DNA of 64,000 nucleotides from Corythucha ciliata (GCA_038030265.1 CM075939.1:38359253-38423252); one strand, 5' to 3'; numbered from the stretch's first letter, positions 44,073 to 59,000 are shown. Made by a program: numbers and translations. Notes: a model not told the origin generated them from the sequence alone.

Positions 44073-46168
44073 TTAAGTGTTCGACTCGTCTTGACCTGTC
44101 GGCATCTTTTGATGAACGTCTGCGATTTCAACGTGTGTGGGCGAAACGGGCGATATCGTTCCGTCATCTTCGCAGACTCTCAGGCCTATGGTTGCACCGA
44201 TTTTCGCGCTGGCCTTTCTAAAGGAATCCGAGAGTTTCTCTTGGACGACGTTGATGCACATTGAGGTGAGTGAGAGGCCGAATACTAGATAAATTATCGA
44301 CGCCATCATGTACATTTGATTCTGGAAAATGAAAAAAAAAAAAAAAATTAAATTATGGGGCGCTAGTTCAGGGACGTGAAACAGAGCTCGTACTTTGGGA
44401 ACAAGGTCACCGAAACCAATAGTCGACATTGAAATGAAGACGAAGTAGAATGCTTCGAAAAAGCTCCACTCATCCTCCCAAATGTAGAAGACGGTCGCTC
44501 CAAGGAAAATATACCCGAGGAGTATGGTGATAGCGACGGATATTGGTAAATTAAACTCGTCGTCGATGGCGAAAGCCGACAGGGCTGGCGTTGGCGGAGC
44601 CTCGGCTGGAGTTGTTGGATTCGTCGACTGGTCTCCAGCTCCGTTCTCCTGCGGAAACATGCTCGGCCGCCTTAAAGTGTCGTACATCATTTGAACGCCC
44701 TTCATAACTTCCTATAAAAAGATCAAATATTTAATTACGGTTTATTTTTCTTTTTAATTTTTATGATTGCACCTGGACGGGGGCGGTTCGTCTGACTTTT
44801 TTACAGCTACCAGTGTAATAGACTCGCCGTACGAGGGCCCAAAGGAATTTCATTCCCCGTGTGAATAATTTACCAAAATCCGTTAGGAGAATCAAAAACA
44901 TTGGAATTCCGAAAATTGAGTACGCGATGGTAAGTGCTCGACCGGTCTTTGTAACGGGAGCAATGTGTCCATAGCCTTGAACAAAAGAAACAAGCGTGAC
45001 TAAACTGAACAGGGAAGGCTGTTATTTGAATTCATCATTGCTTATAACAGATGATAAAGAAGAGGGGGGTGAGCTAAGCTAAATCAGTTTTACCTATTGT
45101 AGTGATAACAGTGAGGCAGTAAATAATTCCGTTGATGAAACTCCACGATTTCCTCCCACTGTAAGTCGTCACCCCAGCTTCAAACGCCTCTTGCAACTGA
45201 TTTTCAAAATCCCACAATTTCCTTCGAGCTTTCGATTTCCACTCGTCTTCTCGCATATAGTGACTCGATCGCCACAACTCATCAATAAAATCGCGTTTCA
45301 CTCGTTTGACACCGCATTTATAGAACGATTCAAACGCCCCTTCAGTCGTTTTGAAAACCATCGCTCCGATACCGCACATTATTACAATGATGAGAAGCTC
45401 GCAAGCGCATCGGTTCCTTAATTTCTTTAACACTTCCACTTCATTGGGGTATTGATTAACAAATTTTCGAAATTCGACCCTCGACTCTTTGATTAAGTGA
45501 ATCCAAGAGATTTTAACTGGGTCCAAGTTGGTTTGAGCCACAATTTTAGCGAAGTCCGATGATAGGTCTTCATCAACAGGTGTCCCGTTGGCACGTGTTG
45601 ACGTTTCGGATGGGTCGGCAGGAGAAGGTGGGGGCTTACGCCAGCCTAACCAGCTCCACCATCGTTTAACAGGCTGCTCTTCTTTGATTATGGCGTTGTC
45701 GTCGGTTGTTTTCTTGATTTTGGTATTTTTTTTCTTTTTGGAATCTTCGATGTTTGCATCCAGTTTCACCTCGAGGTCAGTATTGAGCGACGATGTGTCA
45801 TCAAAACTGTTGTCAGCTTTCTCCTTTGGACGGTTTTTCGTCCTCCGTCTGAGAGTTTTCTTTGGTTCGGGTGGCGGCGTCACCGGTTTGGCCGGTGACA
45901 CCGATTTCCTCGCTGGAATGGTGACAGGTTTTTGACCGGTGTCATCGTCAGAGCTCGTTGGAACGATCAATTCTCTGGGCGACGAGTGACTTCGTTTCGT
46001 CTCCGGGATTTTCTTCCTCCGGTGACCAGTCGTCGGACTCCGTCGAGAGGATTTCCTCGCCGTCGGTACGGGGGGAACAATGAAAACGTCGTCGTCGTTG
46101 TCGTCATCATGAGCGACGTCCGAGCGACTTCTCTCGACCTCGCTCCCATCGTTTTGTCGCTCTGACAT
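44073..46168 (-). CDS. Two-pore-domain K+ channel (TWK/K2P type), 4 exons
   Basis: The product is about 614 aa. Exons on -: 46168-45094, 44975-44773, 44711-44394 and 44321-44073 (TAA); phases agree. The long N-terminus (~1-250) is charged and rich in Ser, Pro and Lys, with KRWWSWLGWRK near 170-180. TM1 is ~256-274. A cap region follows and pore loop 1 ends at the exon 1 boundary, so the filter TIGYG (357-361) is split between exons. GHIAPVTKTGRALTIAYSIF and TM2 come next, then TM3 (~460-480), pore 2 with TIGFG (523-527) and TM4 in exon 4. K2P subunits dimerise to form leak potassium channels in the plasma membrane (family knowledge). GYG/GFG filters indicate K+ selectivity. A minus-strand AATAAA is at 43746-43741. 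The ATG at 46168 is the first in frame. GC-rich sequence upstream (46200-46330) may be its promoter. Confidence 0.92.
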
Positions 46169-46199
46169 CGAGTAATCCTCGCCGATTTTATAAATAATT

Positions 46200-46335
46200 A
46201 AACCGCGCAAACAAGACAAAGAGTGGAGGGTCGGGTCAATTCCCCCTCACGTCCCGCGCGCCCAGCTCGACTGCGGCAAGTTTCGTTCGGAGACGTCGTC
46301 GCCGTCGCCTAAAAAGTGAAGAGGCGGAGGAGAGT
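46200..46335 (-). promoter_or_regulatory. Possible internal promoter for the 46168 start
   Basis: This GC-rich, CpG-dense 130 bp lies immediately upstream of the short-form ATG, in contrast to the AT-rich surroundings. There is no TATA box at a fixed distance that I would trust. Confidence 0.35.
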
Positions 46336-47030
46336 GCCCGCACCCTGCCGCCCACCGACCATCACTTCGACTACCCGAGTAAATTTAAACCGAACTAAAG
46401 AGGGAAAACATTCCCAGTGGAGGCTAAAAATAGTGTCAAGATGAAAGAAATGTTTTGTTTTTACGCGGCAGAAATTATTGTTTTTGTTTTCACTAATGCA
46501 AAACTTTAGAGCCATTTTACGACCTCCCTCGACGCTATTCATTAGCTTAGCAATTCACGCCCTGAGTTAATTAAAAAAAATAAACATTTTCTTCATAACT
46601 ATAGCGAAATATTTGTAACTTATTTCTACTTATGCCAACCAGCCTAATGAAAAACCATGCTTGACAATAGCCTACAACAACTATAAAAAAGCTGCCGAAA
46701 TTCATTGTTTATAGCCGTCTTCGCCTAGACTGAGACTCCAAGAGGAAGACAGAGGGTGAAAGTGAGGGCTTATTCTCCTCGCCCTTATCTATCAATTGTC
46801 TGGATTAGAGCCAGTTTTTCAGCAAGCAGGACTGCGAAAGAGCACACTATTTTTTTTTTTTTTTTTTTACCAATGATGCGTTAGTCGTAGAGAGAGGGGG
46901 GGTTGTAAAAATACCGCACCGTATTCCAGTTTATCATTTCGAGGATAGTATTCACGCCTATAGCCAAGAAATATACCCCCTCCCCCGCCCAACACTACCG
47001 TTCTTTCAAAGGAGCCAATTTAATATAAAG
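46336..47030. other. Gap between the alternative K2P exon sets
   Basis: No open frame with TM2, pore-2 or TM4 features was found on the minus strand. A T20-type homopolymer lies at about 46851-46869. Otherwise nothing is recognisable. Confidence 0.5.
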
Positions 47031-47036
47031 CCTTAC

Positions 47037-50000
47037 CTATAGTTGTATAAATAGTGCCACAATAAAAGACAGAGCTCCAAAAATCCCACATCGGTTTATC
47101 ACCCTTTGAAAGAATGTGGCTGTCCTGTTTGAAATGCTCGAGCAAAACAGACTCGTAACGTTTTAAAGAGAGAGCCGATTGACCCAACCATAGAAGTTCA
47201 TTGCTGTCCACTTGAGCCGATCTATTCAGCGGGGTCAATTCATCGAAAATCTGAAACAGCAAAGCTTATAAATTCAAACATTTCCTCGCTGTGACGAACT
47301 CTAAAGATGTTAATTTTTATCAAATAAAGAAGAGGGCTGAGGGAAAGGGGGTTGTTACCTGTTTAATTTGAATGAGAACGTTTTTTCTATGCTTGACGAT
47401 GTCAAGGTACGAGCGAGTTTCAGCGCTGCCTTCGATTTTTGAAAAGAGAAACCCGCCGAGAAGGGAATAGAGAGCGACGAGGAAAACTAAAAAAATATGA
47501 GTGAACCACTTTCTCGACAGTGACCAGATTTTTCCATACATCCAAAATGAGGCCTTTTCACCGACGCTGAGGCCGGACTTGGCCGACTTGAGCGTGAAAT
47601 CTCGAAAACCTGTGGGGAAAACAGGGGTGAGAAAAACAAAAGAACGTTAGGGTCTCAAAACGTTTGTAATCTTAAATAGCTCAATGCTGCGTAGTACCCA
47701 GAATCATGAACCACCAAAAATCAAGGTCTAATAGTCTAATAATAAAATAACGTGAAATAGTCACGAAACTGCAAAGATTTCGGGCAATTAGCAGGAAAAA
47801 TTGCAAGTGGTGGCCAAAGAATCGATTCGATGGATAAAATAACCACGAAGTTACAAATTTCGAGGATAAATATTCATAAAATTCCAATTTGGGAATAAAT
47901 AGTCGCGAAACTGCATGTTTGTGGCCGTAAACAGTAAACACTTGAACAGCCCTGGAAATCACTATTTTAGAGGGAAAACCAAGTCTCACTCACAGCTCAA
48001 ATGTATAAAATTGCTGATTAGCGGCTAAAATAGGTAAAACGCTGATTCGCGGTTAAAATAAAGAAACATTGCCGATTAAGGGTTAAATTGAGAACATTTG
48101 GTTAAATCACACAGAAAATTGAGAAAATGGCACGTCGGACATCGCAGTTTCCGGAGGTAACTTCGTGGCTAAAATTAGAAAAAAACGCTAAGTCATGGGT
48201 AAAATCGCTGATTAGCGGCTGAAATCAGGAAAAACACAAATTCACGGCAAAATGGAGAAAACTCGCCAATTCACTAATGAAATTGAGAAGACGGACTGAA
48301 GTGTGGAAATTGAAACGCTAATTAGCGGTTAAAAAGGAGAAAACGTCAAATCGCGGCTCCTGAAGGCAGCTTCATGAGGGCGCTGGGTGAAATAAGATTT
48401 GCCCGGAGAACGCCAAATGTTCAAGGCCAGCTCTGATTGTTATTCACTGTACGTTTTCTCCTATAGCCCTTTGATGGGAACGTGTGATGGTGGAGGGGGG
48501 CACTGCTAATCAAGGGGGGATTTGGAGTCCAGTCATCCAGGAAGGCTAGACGTCGCTCCTATTAAGACCCCGATTTTCATTTTGTCATATTGAAGCTTTC
48601 CGGGGCCCCATCCAAGCGCTGGGACAGGGGTGAGCCTCCTCAACGCCACTGTACATTCAAATTTATTGCCAACGCAACGCGAAGAAGTTACAAGGCAACG
48701 TCAAAAACAATATAAAAAAAACAAGAAAGAAATAAAAAAAACGCTGTAAATTTTACACATGAGTTTGTTATTCATGAATAGTCAAATCCGGCTTGAAATT
48801 ACATGAAAAACGACACCCCACACCCCTATGATCTCAAAACCTTTGAAAACCCCCATTTTGGACCCGCTTTTGGTGCATACAACGCCAGGGAGTTATTTGA
48901 TCAGATGTTGGGAAACTGATCAGATGTTATGACAAACTAGAACCCAAATGGAGTCTATGTGCGAAAGAACGATTTTTTCCGAGCAATCCTAGGGCAAAAT
49001 ATGGCCCTGACGGCGTACGGCGCACGGCGGACGGACATTGCAGAAATCGAATCTAGACATGTTAAAACGTACAACAGAAAAAGTTTACCAATAAACCAAT
49101 ATTATTCAAAATGAATAATAAATCAATAAATAAATCACAGTTGTAACGAAGAGATCTTCCAGATGCATTCATCAATTGAATAGGTAGCCGCATCCACGAT
49201 GATACAGTGAAGCCGTCTTTTAAAGCATTCGAAAGAAATGCTAGGCTCCTTCAGTGTTTCTGGAAGCGCGTTGAAAAGAACTGCTTCCTGTACACGTAAG
49301 CTCAGGCGAGCTGAGGACGCAAGACGAGTGAAATCCAATCTCAAGTCAAAGGCGCGTCTAGTAGTGTGGAAATGGACAAAGGTGCAGGAAGGAAATTCCT
49401 CGATATGCGCGCGAACAAAAGGCAAAGTCCGAAAGATGTAGGTGCCGGACAACGTCATAATCGAAAGTCGAACAACGGGGGCGCAGGCCACACATCACGC
49501 GAATTGCGGCCTTTTGGAGGAGGAAAATCTTCTCCCTGTGCGTGGAATTGCCCCATACCTCGATGCCATAGGTCATACGGGAGTAAAAAAAAAGCGAAAA
49601 ATGCTTGCCTAAGCAGATCCTGCGAGGCAGAGCCTCTGAGGAGGCGAAGGACCAAAACCTAGGCCTCGAAAGCTGAGACGAGAGGGCCTGAACGAGGGGA
49701 GCCCAGGAGTTGAAGAAAAGACCGAGGAATTTGACCGTTCCAGATGGGGATTTAAACCCCATGTACAGGTCCTGCGTTTTATCTTCATTCCTACTAGAGC
49801 ACAGAACCGTCGTGTCATCAGCATAGAGAAAAAAATCGAACAAGGAGGGAGATTGGGCCAAGCACAGGTCATTGATGAACAACAAGAACAGAATGGGGCC
49901 CAAGATAGAACTCTGCCGAACTCCGATGTTGGCGGCCCCAGCAAGCCACATCGGTACGATACTGCATTGGAGCCAAGGTTACCGCGAAATCGCCACTTTC

Positions 50001-53000
50001 GAGGATGAAGATCAACAAGGTAAATAATCTTCAATTTCGCAAATGGCAAGTTCCAAGGCCTTTTTACTTCCAGTTTCCCGTAGGGAAGGAAGCTGGACCC
50101 CGAAAAGGCCTAAATCTCGATTTTCTCCGTCCATCCGTCGTCCACTTTATTCTCGTTTATTCTCGATAGATCTGGACGAGTGATGGCTCAAAAGTTGTGT
50201 CTTCATCTCTAGATGTACACCGTAAAATTTGAAAACGATTGGTCGAGCGATATGGAAGGTATTATAACAAATGTGCTCGAAGTAAAAATTGGTTGGATCC
50301 TTATAATTCCAAGAAAATATTATAAACTTTGATGATCGATCGTTCAAAATCGTCATCTAGGTTCCTAGAAGACGCTGTTGAAATTTGAATAAGATTTGTT
50401 GAGCGGCACAGTTCCTACGTGTTATGGAATGCGTTTCAGCTCTTTTTTGCCCCAAACCTATCTCCGCCCAGGATTTTAGTCCGATTTCTCTCACGGTGGC
50501 TTAAAATGACCACAACAAAATTCCTTATCGATGAACTGGCCATTTTTTCGAAATTCAATTTGGTTATTTTTAAATTATTTTTTTTTAAAAATTAACGAGG
50601 ATGAATTTTGAGTTTTAACTAATTCTATAGAAGAATGTGGAAGAATATAGAAGAATTATAGAAAAATATGAAAGAATATAGAAGAATATAGAAGAATATA
50701 GAAGAAATAGAAGAATATAGAGGAATATGGAAGAATATAGAAGAAAATAGAAGAATTGTAGAAGGATATAGAAGAATATAGAAGAATTATAGAAGAATAT
50801 AGAAGAATTATAGAAGAATATAGAAGAATTATAGAAGAATATAGAAGAATTATAGAAGAATATAGAATACTTTTTTAGAGCGTTCAGCCAACAATCGAAC
50901 GTCAGAACAGATCTTTGAGATAGGAAGCACGAACAGCATAGCCCCAAGATGCCAAGCGGATCGCACGAGTAGGGTTGCGAACTATCCCGGGGTACCCCGG
51001 GTAGTCATGGATTGGATACTTTTGTCCCGCGTACCGGCCAAGGACGTCCCGGGACGCATTACGTCTCGGATTCTTTACGTATTTCTTTGAAATTGTGCAT
51101 GCGATTCGCGATACCTAACTCTCAGAGAGCTTTGCAATGGCAGCTTTATATGTGGTTCGATATTTTAGTGCTTTGAGAATTTTGTGGTTAGGGCTTTTTA
51201 TGGTTGACCATTTTTTTAAATGAGCTTCTTGAGGTTCGAGCTTTTTTTGGTTTCAGATTTCTGTGGCTCGAGCTTTTTCGTGCTTTTTGTGGTTGGGGTT
51301 TCGAACTTTGAAACTTTTGTACCGATTTTCTCAAATTTCAAATTGGCAACCCTACGCTCGAGGTTATCGCTCGTGTCATAATTACTTTGTTTTTCTTTTT
51401 TTTTAAATAGCGGGAGTGAAGTCCAGTTTAGCCGGTTCTTAGAGCCGTGATATTACATCATTCGGTGCTAAATATTTCCAAACAAGATGGCCACGGAACC
51501 CGCGGGCGCAACATCGCCCAAAGTCTGACGAATAGCCACAAAATTGCGTAATTTTGGTGCTAAATATCCGCAAAAATGGGAAGTTTTCTGGTTGAGGATT
51601 CAGGAAATTGGTATAGTTTCAGGGGCCTTATTAGAGTTGTCGGACAAAAATCTCGCAAGCGGTATCGAAGGACGCTACATCAGAAATTATACTATCCCGC
51701 CATAGCAACCACCTCACGTGAGTTTTCCCCGACAACTCTAACTACGGCCCCTGGTCTTTAGTATCGCGAAATTGCTAGTTGCTGGTCTTTATTTCCGCGA
51801 TATTGATAGTTGCTGGTCTTTATTTCCGCGAAATTGCAATATAAAATCGGTACCTACTTTGCAATTAAAATTACGAAATGATTCGCCGCTGAAATTAAGA
51901 AATGATTCGTGGTTAAAATATAGAAAAAGCGGTAATTTGCCACAAAAAATAGGAAATACCTGATTCCTGGCCAAATTGATAGGAAAGAACGTTAATCCGC
52001 GGATCTGTTTGAGAATATCCGAAAATTCGCTACGAAGTTGAGAAAACTCACTAATTTCGAGCTGAGGTTGAGATAAAGAGCACACTCACAGCTATAATGG
52101 AGAAAAAGCGAAATTCGCGGATAAAGTTCACAAATAGCGCTCGTTAGCATTTTACATCAAATCATAAAAATATCAAATGCTCGGCTAAAATCGAGAAATT
52201 ATTCGCGGCCAAAATTAATAAAAGCGCTAATTAGAGGTAAGAAGTGGAATAAATCGCTAATACGCCGCGAAAATGGACAGAAAACGCTGATTCGTGGATA
52301 CAATTGAGAAAACCCGCTATTTCCCGGCTAAAACTGAGAAAACCTGCTAATTCCAAGCTAAAATTGAGCACTCTCATCAGGTACAAGGTGCAATAAAGAA
52401 GAAGAAGGATAATTAGCCGCTAAAGTTGACAAAAAGCGCTCATTCGCAGATAAAATTGTGTAAAAACGTCAGTTTACGGATCAATATGAGAAAATTCGTT
52501 GGCTCACGGCAAGAATAGAGTAAAATCGGTAATTCTCGGCTACAATAAAGAAATTCTTCTCTCCTCTTTTTTGAACGTTGACAGCCAATTTTTTTATGTT
52601 GGTAACTCTAAGGCTAAAAAGGGGTTCCGAATAGGGCCCGAAATGCATCCGTAAAAATTAAAAAAATTGGATATCAACGTTCAAAAAACGTGTGAAAAAA
52701 CAGCCGTGAAGGAAGCAGGAGTTGTTCAACTTTGGAATAAAGAAATTATTCGCGGCTAAAATCGAGAAATTGGGGGGGGGGGGTTGACCAGACCACGCGT
52801 CAATTCGTGATCTGCGTACTGGCGGGGCCTTTAACCCCGATACAATTTTAACCTCGAACAGCCTTGTATGGTCCTCTGTCAACCGCGAAGTAGGGGGTTT
52901 TCTCAATTTTATCGACGAATGGGAGTTTTCATCAACTTTAGCTGCTGTTTTAGAGATTTTTCCAAACTTTTGGCCGCAAACCTGCCCCATGAACAGCCAT

Positions 53001-56000
53001 TTAGCGTGATTTCTCAATTTTGACCTGTTCTTATAAGGACCTGGTACACCTTACTGGGGGGGCTGGCGCACATTTATTTCAAATATTTTTTCTATTGTTA
53101 TACATATTATTACATTATTGTAGGAAGTTGCGCGAAATAAATAAATAAATAAGAAACTGGGATTAACGTGTTTTCTCAATTTTAGTGGCGCATTGGATCT
53201 ATTTCAGTGGCAACTGAGCGTTGGTCTTTTCAATTTTTTGTCGTAAATTAACTTTGTTTTTTGCCTCTGAATTTTAGACGTGAAATGCTTTAAACCATAC
53301 AAATCCACCATTTCCATATTTTAGCTTTTTAGGGGCCACCACCAAGAACTTATTGTCCGTCACCGTTGAACGTATGCCTCAACTTCCTAGATGTATGAGG
53401 ATGAGGATCGTGTTTCCGAAGCGCAAAACAAAATAATTTAAAGTCATAACCATAATTCAATGATAGCAAGGCAGAAAAGTCGACTGAAATACGTCCGAAC
53501 GGCCCCATGTTTTTCTTTGTCCGCGATACAATTTTTCAGAATTAAAGAAACTTCACGATACACTCCAGCCCCTACCCATTCCCATTGAACGGGTAGTACT
53601 GAAAACTAGAATGTCTAGAAAGAGAAATATGTCATTCGACGCTTTATTTCGCCCAAACTTACATTCCCGACCCACATTCAAAAGGCAGACGCTGAGTAAA
53701 AATTGCAATATTTTTCCCTTTCATCAGGGTCACATTTCTTCAAACCTCCCCGTATTTCGTCTTCGGTTTTTATTATTCGTACTCTTCGAGCCCTCTGTGA
53801 CGGAAATTCTAAGAAAAAGAGTTGTTAAATTCCGGAAATTATTAAACATAATTTCAAAGTTGTTTGAAGTAGCAAAATCGATAAATTAATCCCTGAAAAT
53901 ATAGGCGCGGAGTCACATTCTGAATTCTGATCATCAAAGTAACTGATATCGTTCGTGTGGGTGGTTTTCGTTTGAATAAAGTTATAAACGAGAACCGTAT
54001 GGCGGGGTTATTATCGTAAGGAAATCGTGGGGGGGGGGGCTGTTATATCTTTCTCGGAGTAAAAGATTCAAACGAAAGGTTTTCCTGGGTGCGTACGTCT
54101 TGGTCAGACAGTAAATTGAATATGTAGTTATGTAACACTCGCAAATCCGTGGGCATGTAGATTTTAGATTTTTTCTCTCTCTTACCATATAGCTGTTCCG
54201 ATTATTTTAGAGGAAATTCAGGAAATAATGTTTGCAATGGTTTCTTTCATTGAAGACGACTAAAAACAGTGACAATTGTCGGGCAGATAGTGGGTGGGGG
54301 ACAACCGGAGAATAGGCAAAAACCCTCATGACCTTATTCGCCTCTTGCATTGCGGTACAAGTAGCATCCATACTCCAGTCTTGAGTGGCCCAGCGAATTC
54401 CGCTTGCGTTGAAGCTCTTTTTTGAACGTCCCGGCCCTATGCGGTATGTGGCCACCGTCAACGGAAAAATTCGTGCGGCCCCTTTAGAACGGGTCAAATC
54501 GGGGGGGGGAAAACGCCGGAGGCACTGGGAGAGCTCCTTCAACGTCTCGTAGGATTGAAAATCCATTTCGATTTTCAAATTCCCGGCTTCCCAGCACATA
54601 ATTCATATTCCCTGACAGATATAAGCGATTCCGTCCAATTTCAATCACCCTGACGTTTATTGGGCAATTTATAAGATTTTGGGGATTTTTTCCAAAGTGT
54701 TTCAACTTCAGCCACCGGAAATGCGTAAAGCTATACCGTGATGGTCTTGGGAGGGGTGGAAAAAGGAAATGTTTTGGACCAATAAACACACTAAAACTGT
54801 CGGTTTCTATAATTTTCTTTAGTACTTCATCTTTCATGACTCATTCGATAGCAACTGTAGTCACGCAGGTAAAATCATTTTTAAAAAATGTAGACATTTC
54901 TTCCACTCAAGACGTGGAAATTGGTTATCGGAGCGACATTTGCCTCCACAAAGGATTTAGCGCGTTTTGTACGAATAATACAGTGTGCGATGAGTGAACT
55001 TTGGAGTAAACCCCCACAAAAGTAACAAAAGCTTCCAGTACAGGCTATAGGACTAATTTATTCCTTTGGTCCTTTAATTTCCGCGTGTACTTTAACAAAG
55101 AAAACAGTGCCAATATACTTCATCATCGTTAATGATTCACCCGGTGAAACTATATTATCCTCCTACGCCTATACGCGTTTCTATTTATAAGAAGAAGAAG
55201 AAAAAACCCTGATAGAAGATGCCTTTCACGCAGAATAAGCAAAACTTGGAACAAGATTAACGTGAGATTCAAAACATGTTTAATGCCGATCCCGCCCATA
55301 CTTTGTGCCGACGTCAATAATTATTCTGATACTTCCTCCTTGAGTCTTCCGCATCGAATACGTTTTTAGACCCATACTTAACTCGCTTCACCCCCCAACC
55401 CTTGCCAGTGGTCCGCCAGCATTGTAAAAATTACCGAAAATTATTGGCACAGAATTCAGGCACTCCTGTCACGCTGCTCATCACTGTTCGAAAACGAACA
55501 TGGGTGCATCGATTGGAGAGCGTTCTGATCCCTCAGAACCCATCGGCACCAAAACTTCAACCAGTTGAAGTATTACATGGGTGTTTCGGCCTATAAAATC
55601 GAAACGTAACCTTAAAACTGACCATTCGGCTTCGTTTAGCAGTCGTGGCCACGGAACCAGAAAGCCCAGTAGTACCCATTGATAAAAACGTATCCTAATG
55701 GAACTGTTTTCTCGGTTTAAAAATATAAAAGAACTCTGAGTTTGGCAACTAATGGCGTTTTCCATTTGCAAAAAATTCCGCTCTGGAGCCGAGCATTTCC
55801 ACCCGTCTTCTCCGTTACCATATATGGTATAATTTTGAGAAGACGGGTGGAAATACTCGGCTTCAAAGCGGAATTTTAATTTAAATAGAAAACGTTAGAA
55901 ATTTTCGACCAATTTTTGAGGAAATTTTCGGATTTTAGGTCTCGAATTGAGGTGTCGTAAATCCTGACATTTTTCCCAATATCAAAACCAACCGCGCAAG

Positions 56001-59000
56001 TCTGGCTCTTTCGCAATTTAGGCTATTTCAACCCCCATTTTTGCTCTTTCAACACAAAATTTTGCGGATTTGGCCGGCTCAAATTAGAATTTCTGAGATT
56101 TTTCCTCTTTCATAAAACGTCGTGCATTTGGCTTATTCATATCACAATTTCGCGAACATTCGCTCTTTTCAAACCGAATTTCTTGAATTTGGCTCCCTCA
56201 AAACCCAATTCCGGGCTTTTCAAGGCTTTCTTTCTACAATAATTTTGGACAATTCAAACACCAAATTTAGCTCATTCGCAAAACAAATGTCGTGATTTCG
56301 AGTTTTTCAAACTACAATTGTGCCGCCAATTTTCGGCCTTCTATAACCAAATGCTGCCAATTTTGCTGCTTTAAAACCCAATTTCACGAATTTTCAATTT
56401 TTCAAAAACAAAATTTCGTGGCTTCAGCTCTTTCTAAAATCAGTTTCGTAGGTTTGGCAAATTCTAAAACTGATTTTACTCTATATCAGCAAAGACCAAA
56501 TTCACGGATTTGGCTCCTTCAAAACCAAATTGCACGAAATTCTGCTATTTCATGCCTCAATTTCACCTATTTCTTGTATTTAAAGGAACAAGTTCACGCT
56601 CCCCCCCCCCAAATTGCTTGCGACCCCAATGTTGAGACACACTGCCCTAAAAAAACAATAATTTATCATTTCTATGCGTAACGTTAAATAATGCGTTTAA
56701 AGCGAAGCTTTCTCAATGTTGTCGACGAATGAACTCTTCTAATTTTAGCCGCAAATCAGCACAACTTATATTTTCCCTCAAATTAGCGTTATCTCCCAAG
56801 GGCATGCACTTTTTTTTTTTCAATCTAGCTGCGAATAAGCACGCTTTTTCAATGACTTGCATTTATTTCCCGTAGGGACAGGAAGTATGGAGTTCGTGAA
56901 AAACATCGATTCCAAGTTGACTTCATATTCGTGATCAGCAGCCTCGAAAGTGTGCAGGGAAAAGTGGTTTTCGATACGCTGGATTGCTGGGAGCTGCGAA
57001 AATGTCTTCAGACGATGGGCTCCCAGCACATTCTATTCTATTTTGGTCATTGGGGACCAAAACTTGTCCAAAATGACGAATTTCGCCCCTTTTTTTCTTG
57101 TGTTTTGAGGCCTCGAGTCAGCGATTTTCCCCGATTTATGCAACAAAATTGAGCATTTTTCTCCTGTGAATGAATCTACATGCAATTTTGCAACGACATT
57201 TTTCCCAATTAAAGCAATGAATAGGGATATTTTCTCAATTTTGCCCGTGGTTACGCCACCATAAAACAGCAATTAGCGATTTTTTCATTTGCAGCGATGA
57301 ATTGTCGATTTCCTCAATTGTAGCCGCGAATTAGCGTTTTTTAAAACTTTTTTTTTTACAATTTTAGCCGTTAATTTGTGTTTTTTGTCATTTTTAGCCG
57401 GTAATTAGCATTTTTTCTAAATTTTAGCTATGAAGTCACATCCAGAAACCACGAACCGGCATCATTTTCTCAATTTTAGATGCAAATTATATGTATAGGC
57501 ATGATTTTATTCAATAGGCTCTATAAGTTCCTTCGAGTACTGACAGTCCGCCATGTTTTCTCAATTTCAGGCGCAAATGAACGATTTTTCGCAATTTCAT
57601 TCACGATTTTTTTTTATTTTTTAGAGAAACCTTCTTCCGCAGACTTTCAGTGGACGGAAAATATCAAATAAAGCAATAATAATAAATAAATAATAGGTAT
57701 TTATCGATGCCAGTCGCTAATAATGTCCTAAAAAAACTGTAGACTAGTTTTTTCTCAATTATAGCCCCAAATAAGTTCCTCTTATCAATTTTAGCTGTGA
57801 AAAGCTATCTATCACGGTATAGCCACGGATTTTATCCGCGAATTAGCACTTTCTACATACTTTTTCAGTCGTGAGCTTGGTACAAAAACAGGCCATTATA
57901 GCACTTTTTCCCAATTTCAGCCGCTTAATGTCCTCCGTGATCCGGGAATTTTATTTTTCTTAATTTCCCCCGCAAAGTAGAGCTTTTTGTGAACTTTCAG
58001 CCACCGAATTGCCCCAAGAATATCCCTTTAGCGGGATTTTTAATTTTTAGCCGCCTAAGGGCCTACAGAAAATGGGGATTGGCATGTTTTATCGATTTTA
58101 GCCACAAAGTTGCCTTCAAGTTCAGATGTCACGAATTAGTGTTTTTTTTGCAATTTTATCGAAAAATGAGCCCTTTTTCTCAATTTTAGCAGCCAATTAA
58201 CGCTTTAAACTCTAACATTCCCATTTTTCCATGGCCTAAAATACCGAGGCAAAGTGCCTCTGAGAATTATGATGACCCGGGTCAGCGGGGAAATAGGTTT
58301 AATAAAATTACAAAGCAGTACTTATGGCCCGAAACGTAAATTATAAGCTATAGTTTCCCTGTGACCTTCCATTTCCTGCTGACCGTGTGCGTCGGAATGA
58401 AATTGAGAACAGGCGCTATTACTCACATTGGTGAAAGTGAAACACCGCTAATTCTTGAATGGCAAAAAAAAACTAATCTCCGGCTAAAACTGAGAAAAAA
58501 TGATAATTCTCGCCAAAAATGAAAATGAAACGCTCATTCGCATCCAAAAATTGAGGAAAAGCTTAAATTCGTGGATAAAGTTGGCAAAAAGCGCTTATTA
58601 GCAGCTAAATGAAGCAAGGACACTGATTCGTGGATGAATTTTGAGAAAATCCACTGATTCACGGCTAAAATTGAGAAAACACGGTATTCGCGCGGCTAAT
58701 CAAGAAATAATCCGCCGCTGAAATTAAGCAGAAGATTCGTGCCTACAATTGATAAATAGCGCTATTTTGCGGCATGAATAGAAAAAAAGCGCTCGTGTGC
58801 GAGAAATTTGAGAAAGATAAAATATATATATTAAAAAGATTAAATATATATAGAATATATATTTAATAAATAAAAAATTTCTATATATATTAAAAAGATT
58901 AAATATATATAGAATATATTTAATAAATAAAAAAAAACTTTACTCACGGGTAAAACTAACTAACCTTAGTGAAATAAACCGCTAATTCTCGTCTAAAATT

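Noticed and set aside
45588..46165. Plus-strand ORFs
   Set aside because: Antisense of the charged K2P N-terminal exon.
50615..50947. 110-codon minus-strand ORF rich in FFYNSSI
   Set aside because: Translation of the TAGAAGAATA tandem repeat.
53611..53889. 92-codon plus-strand ORF
   Set aside because: No recognised domain and no supporting splice or codon evidence; inside the K2P intron on the opposite strand.
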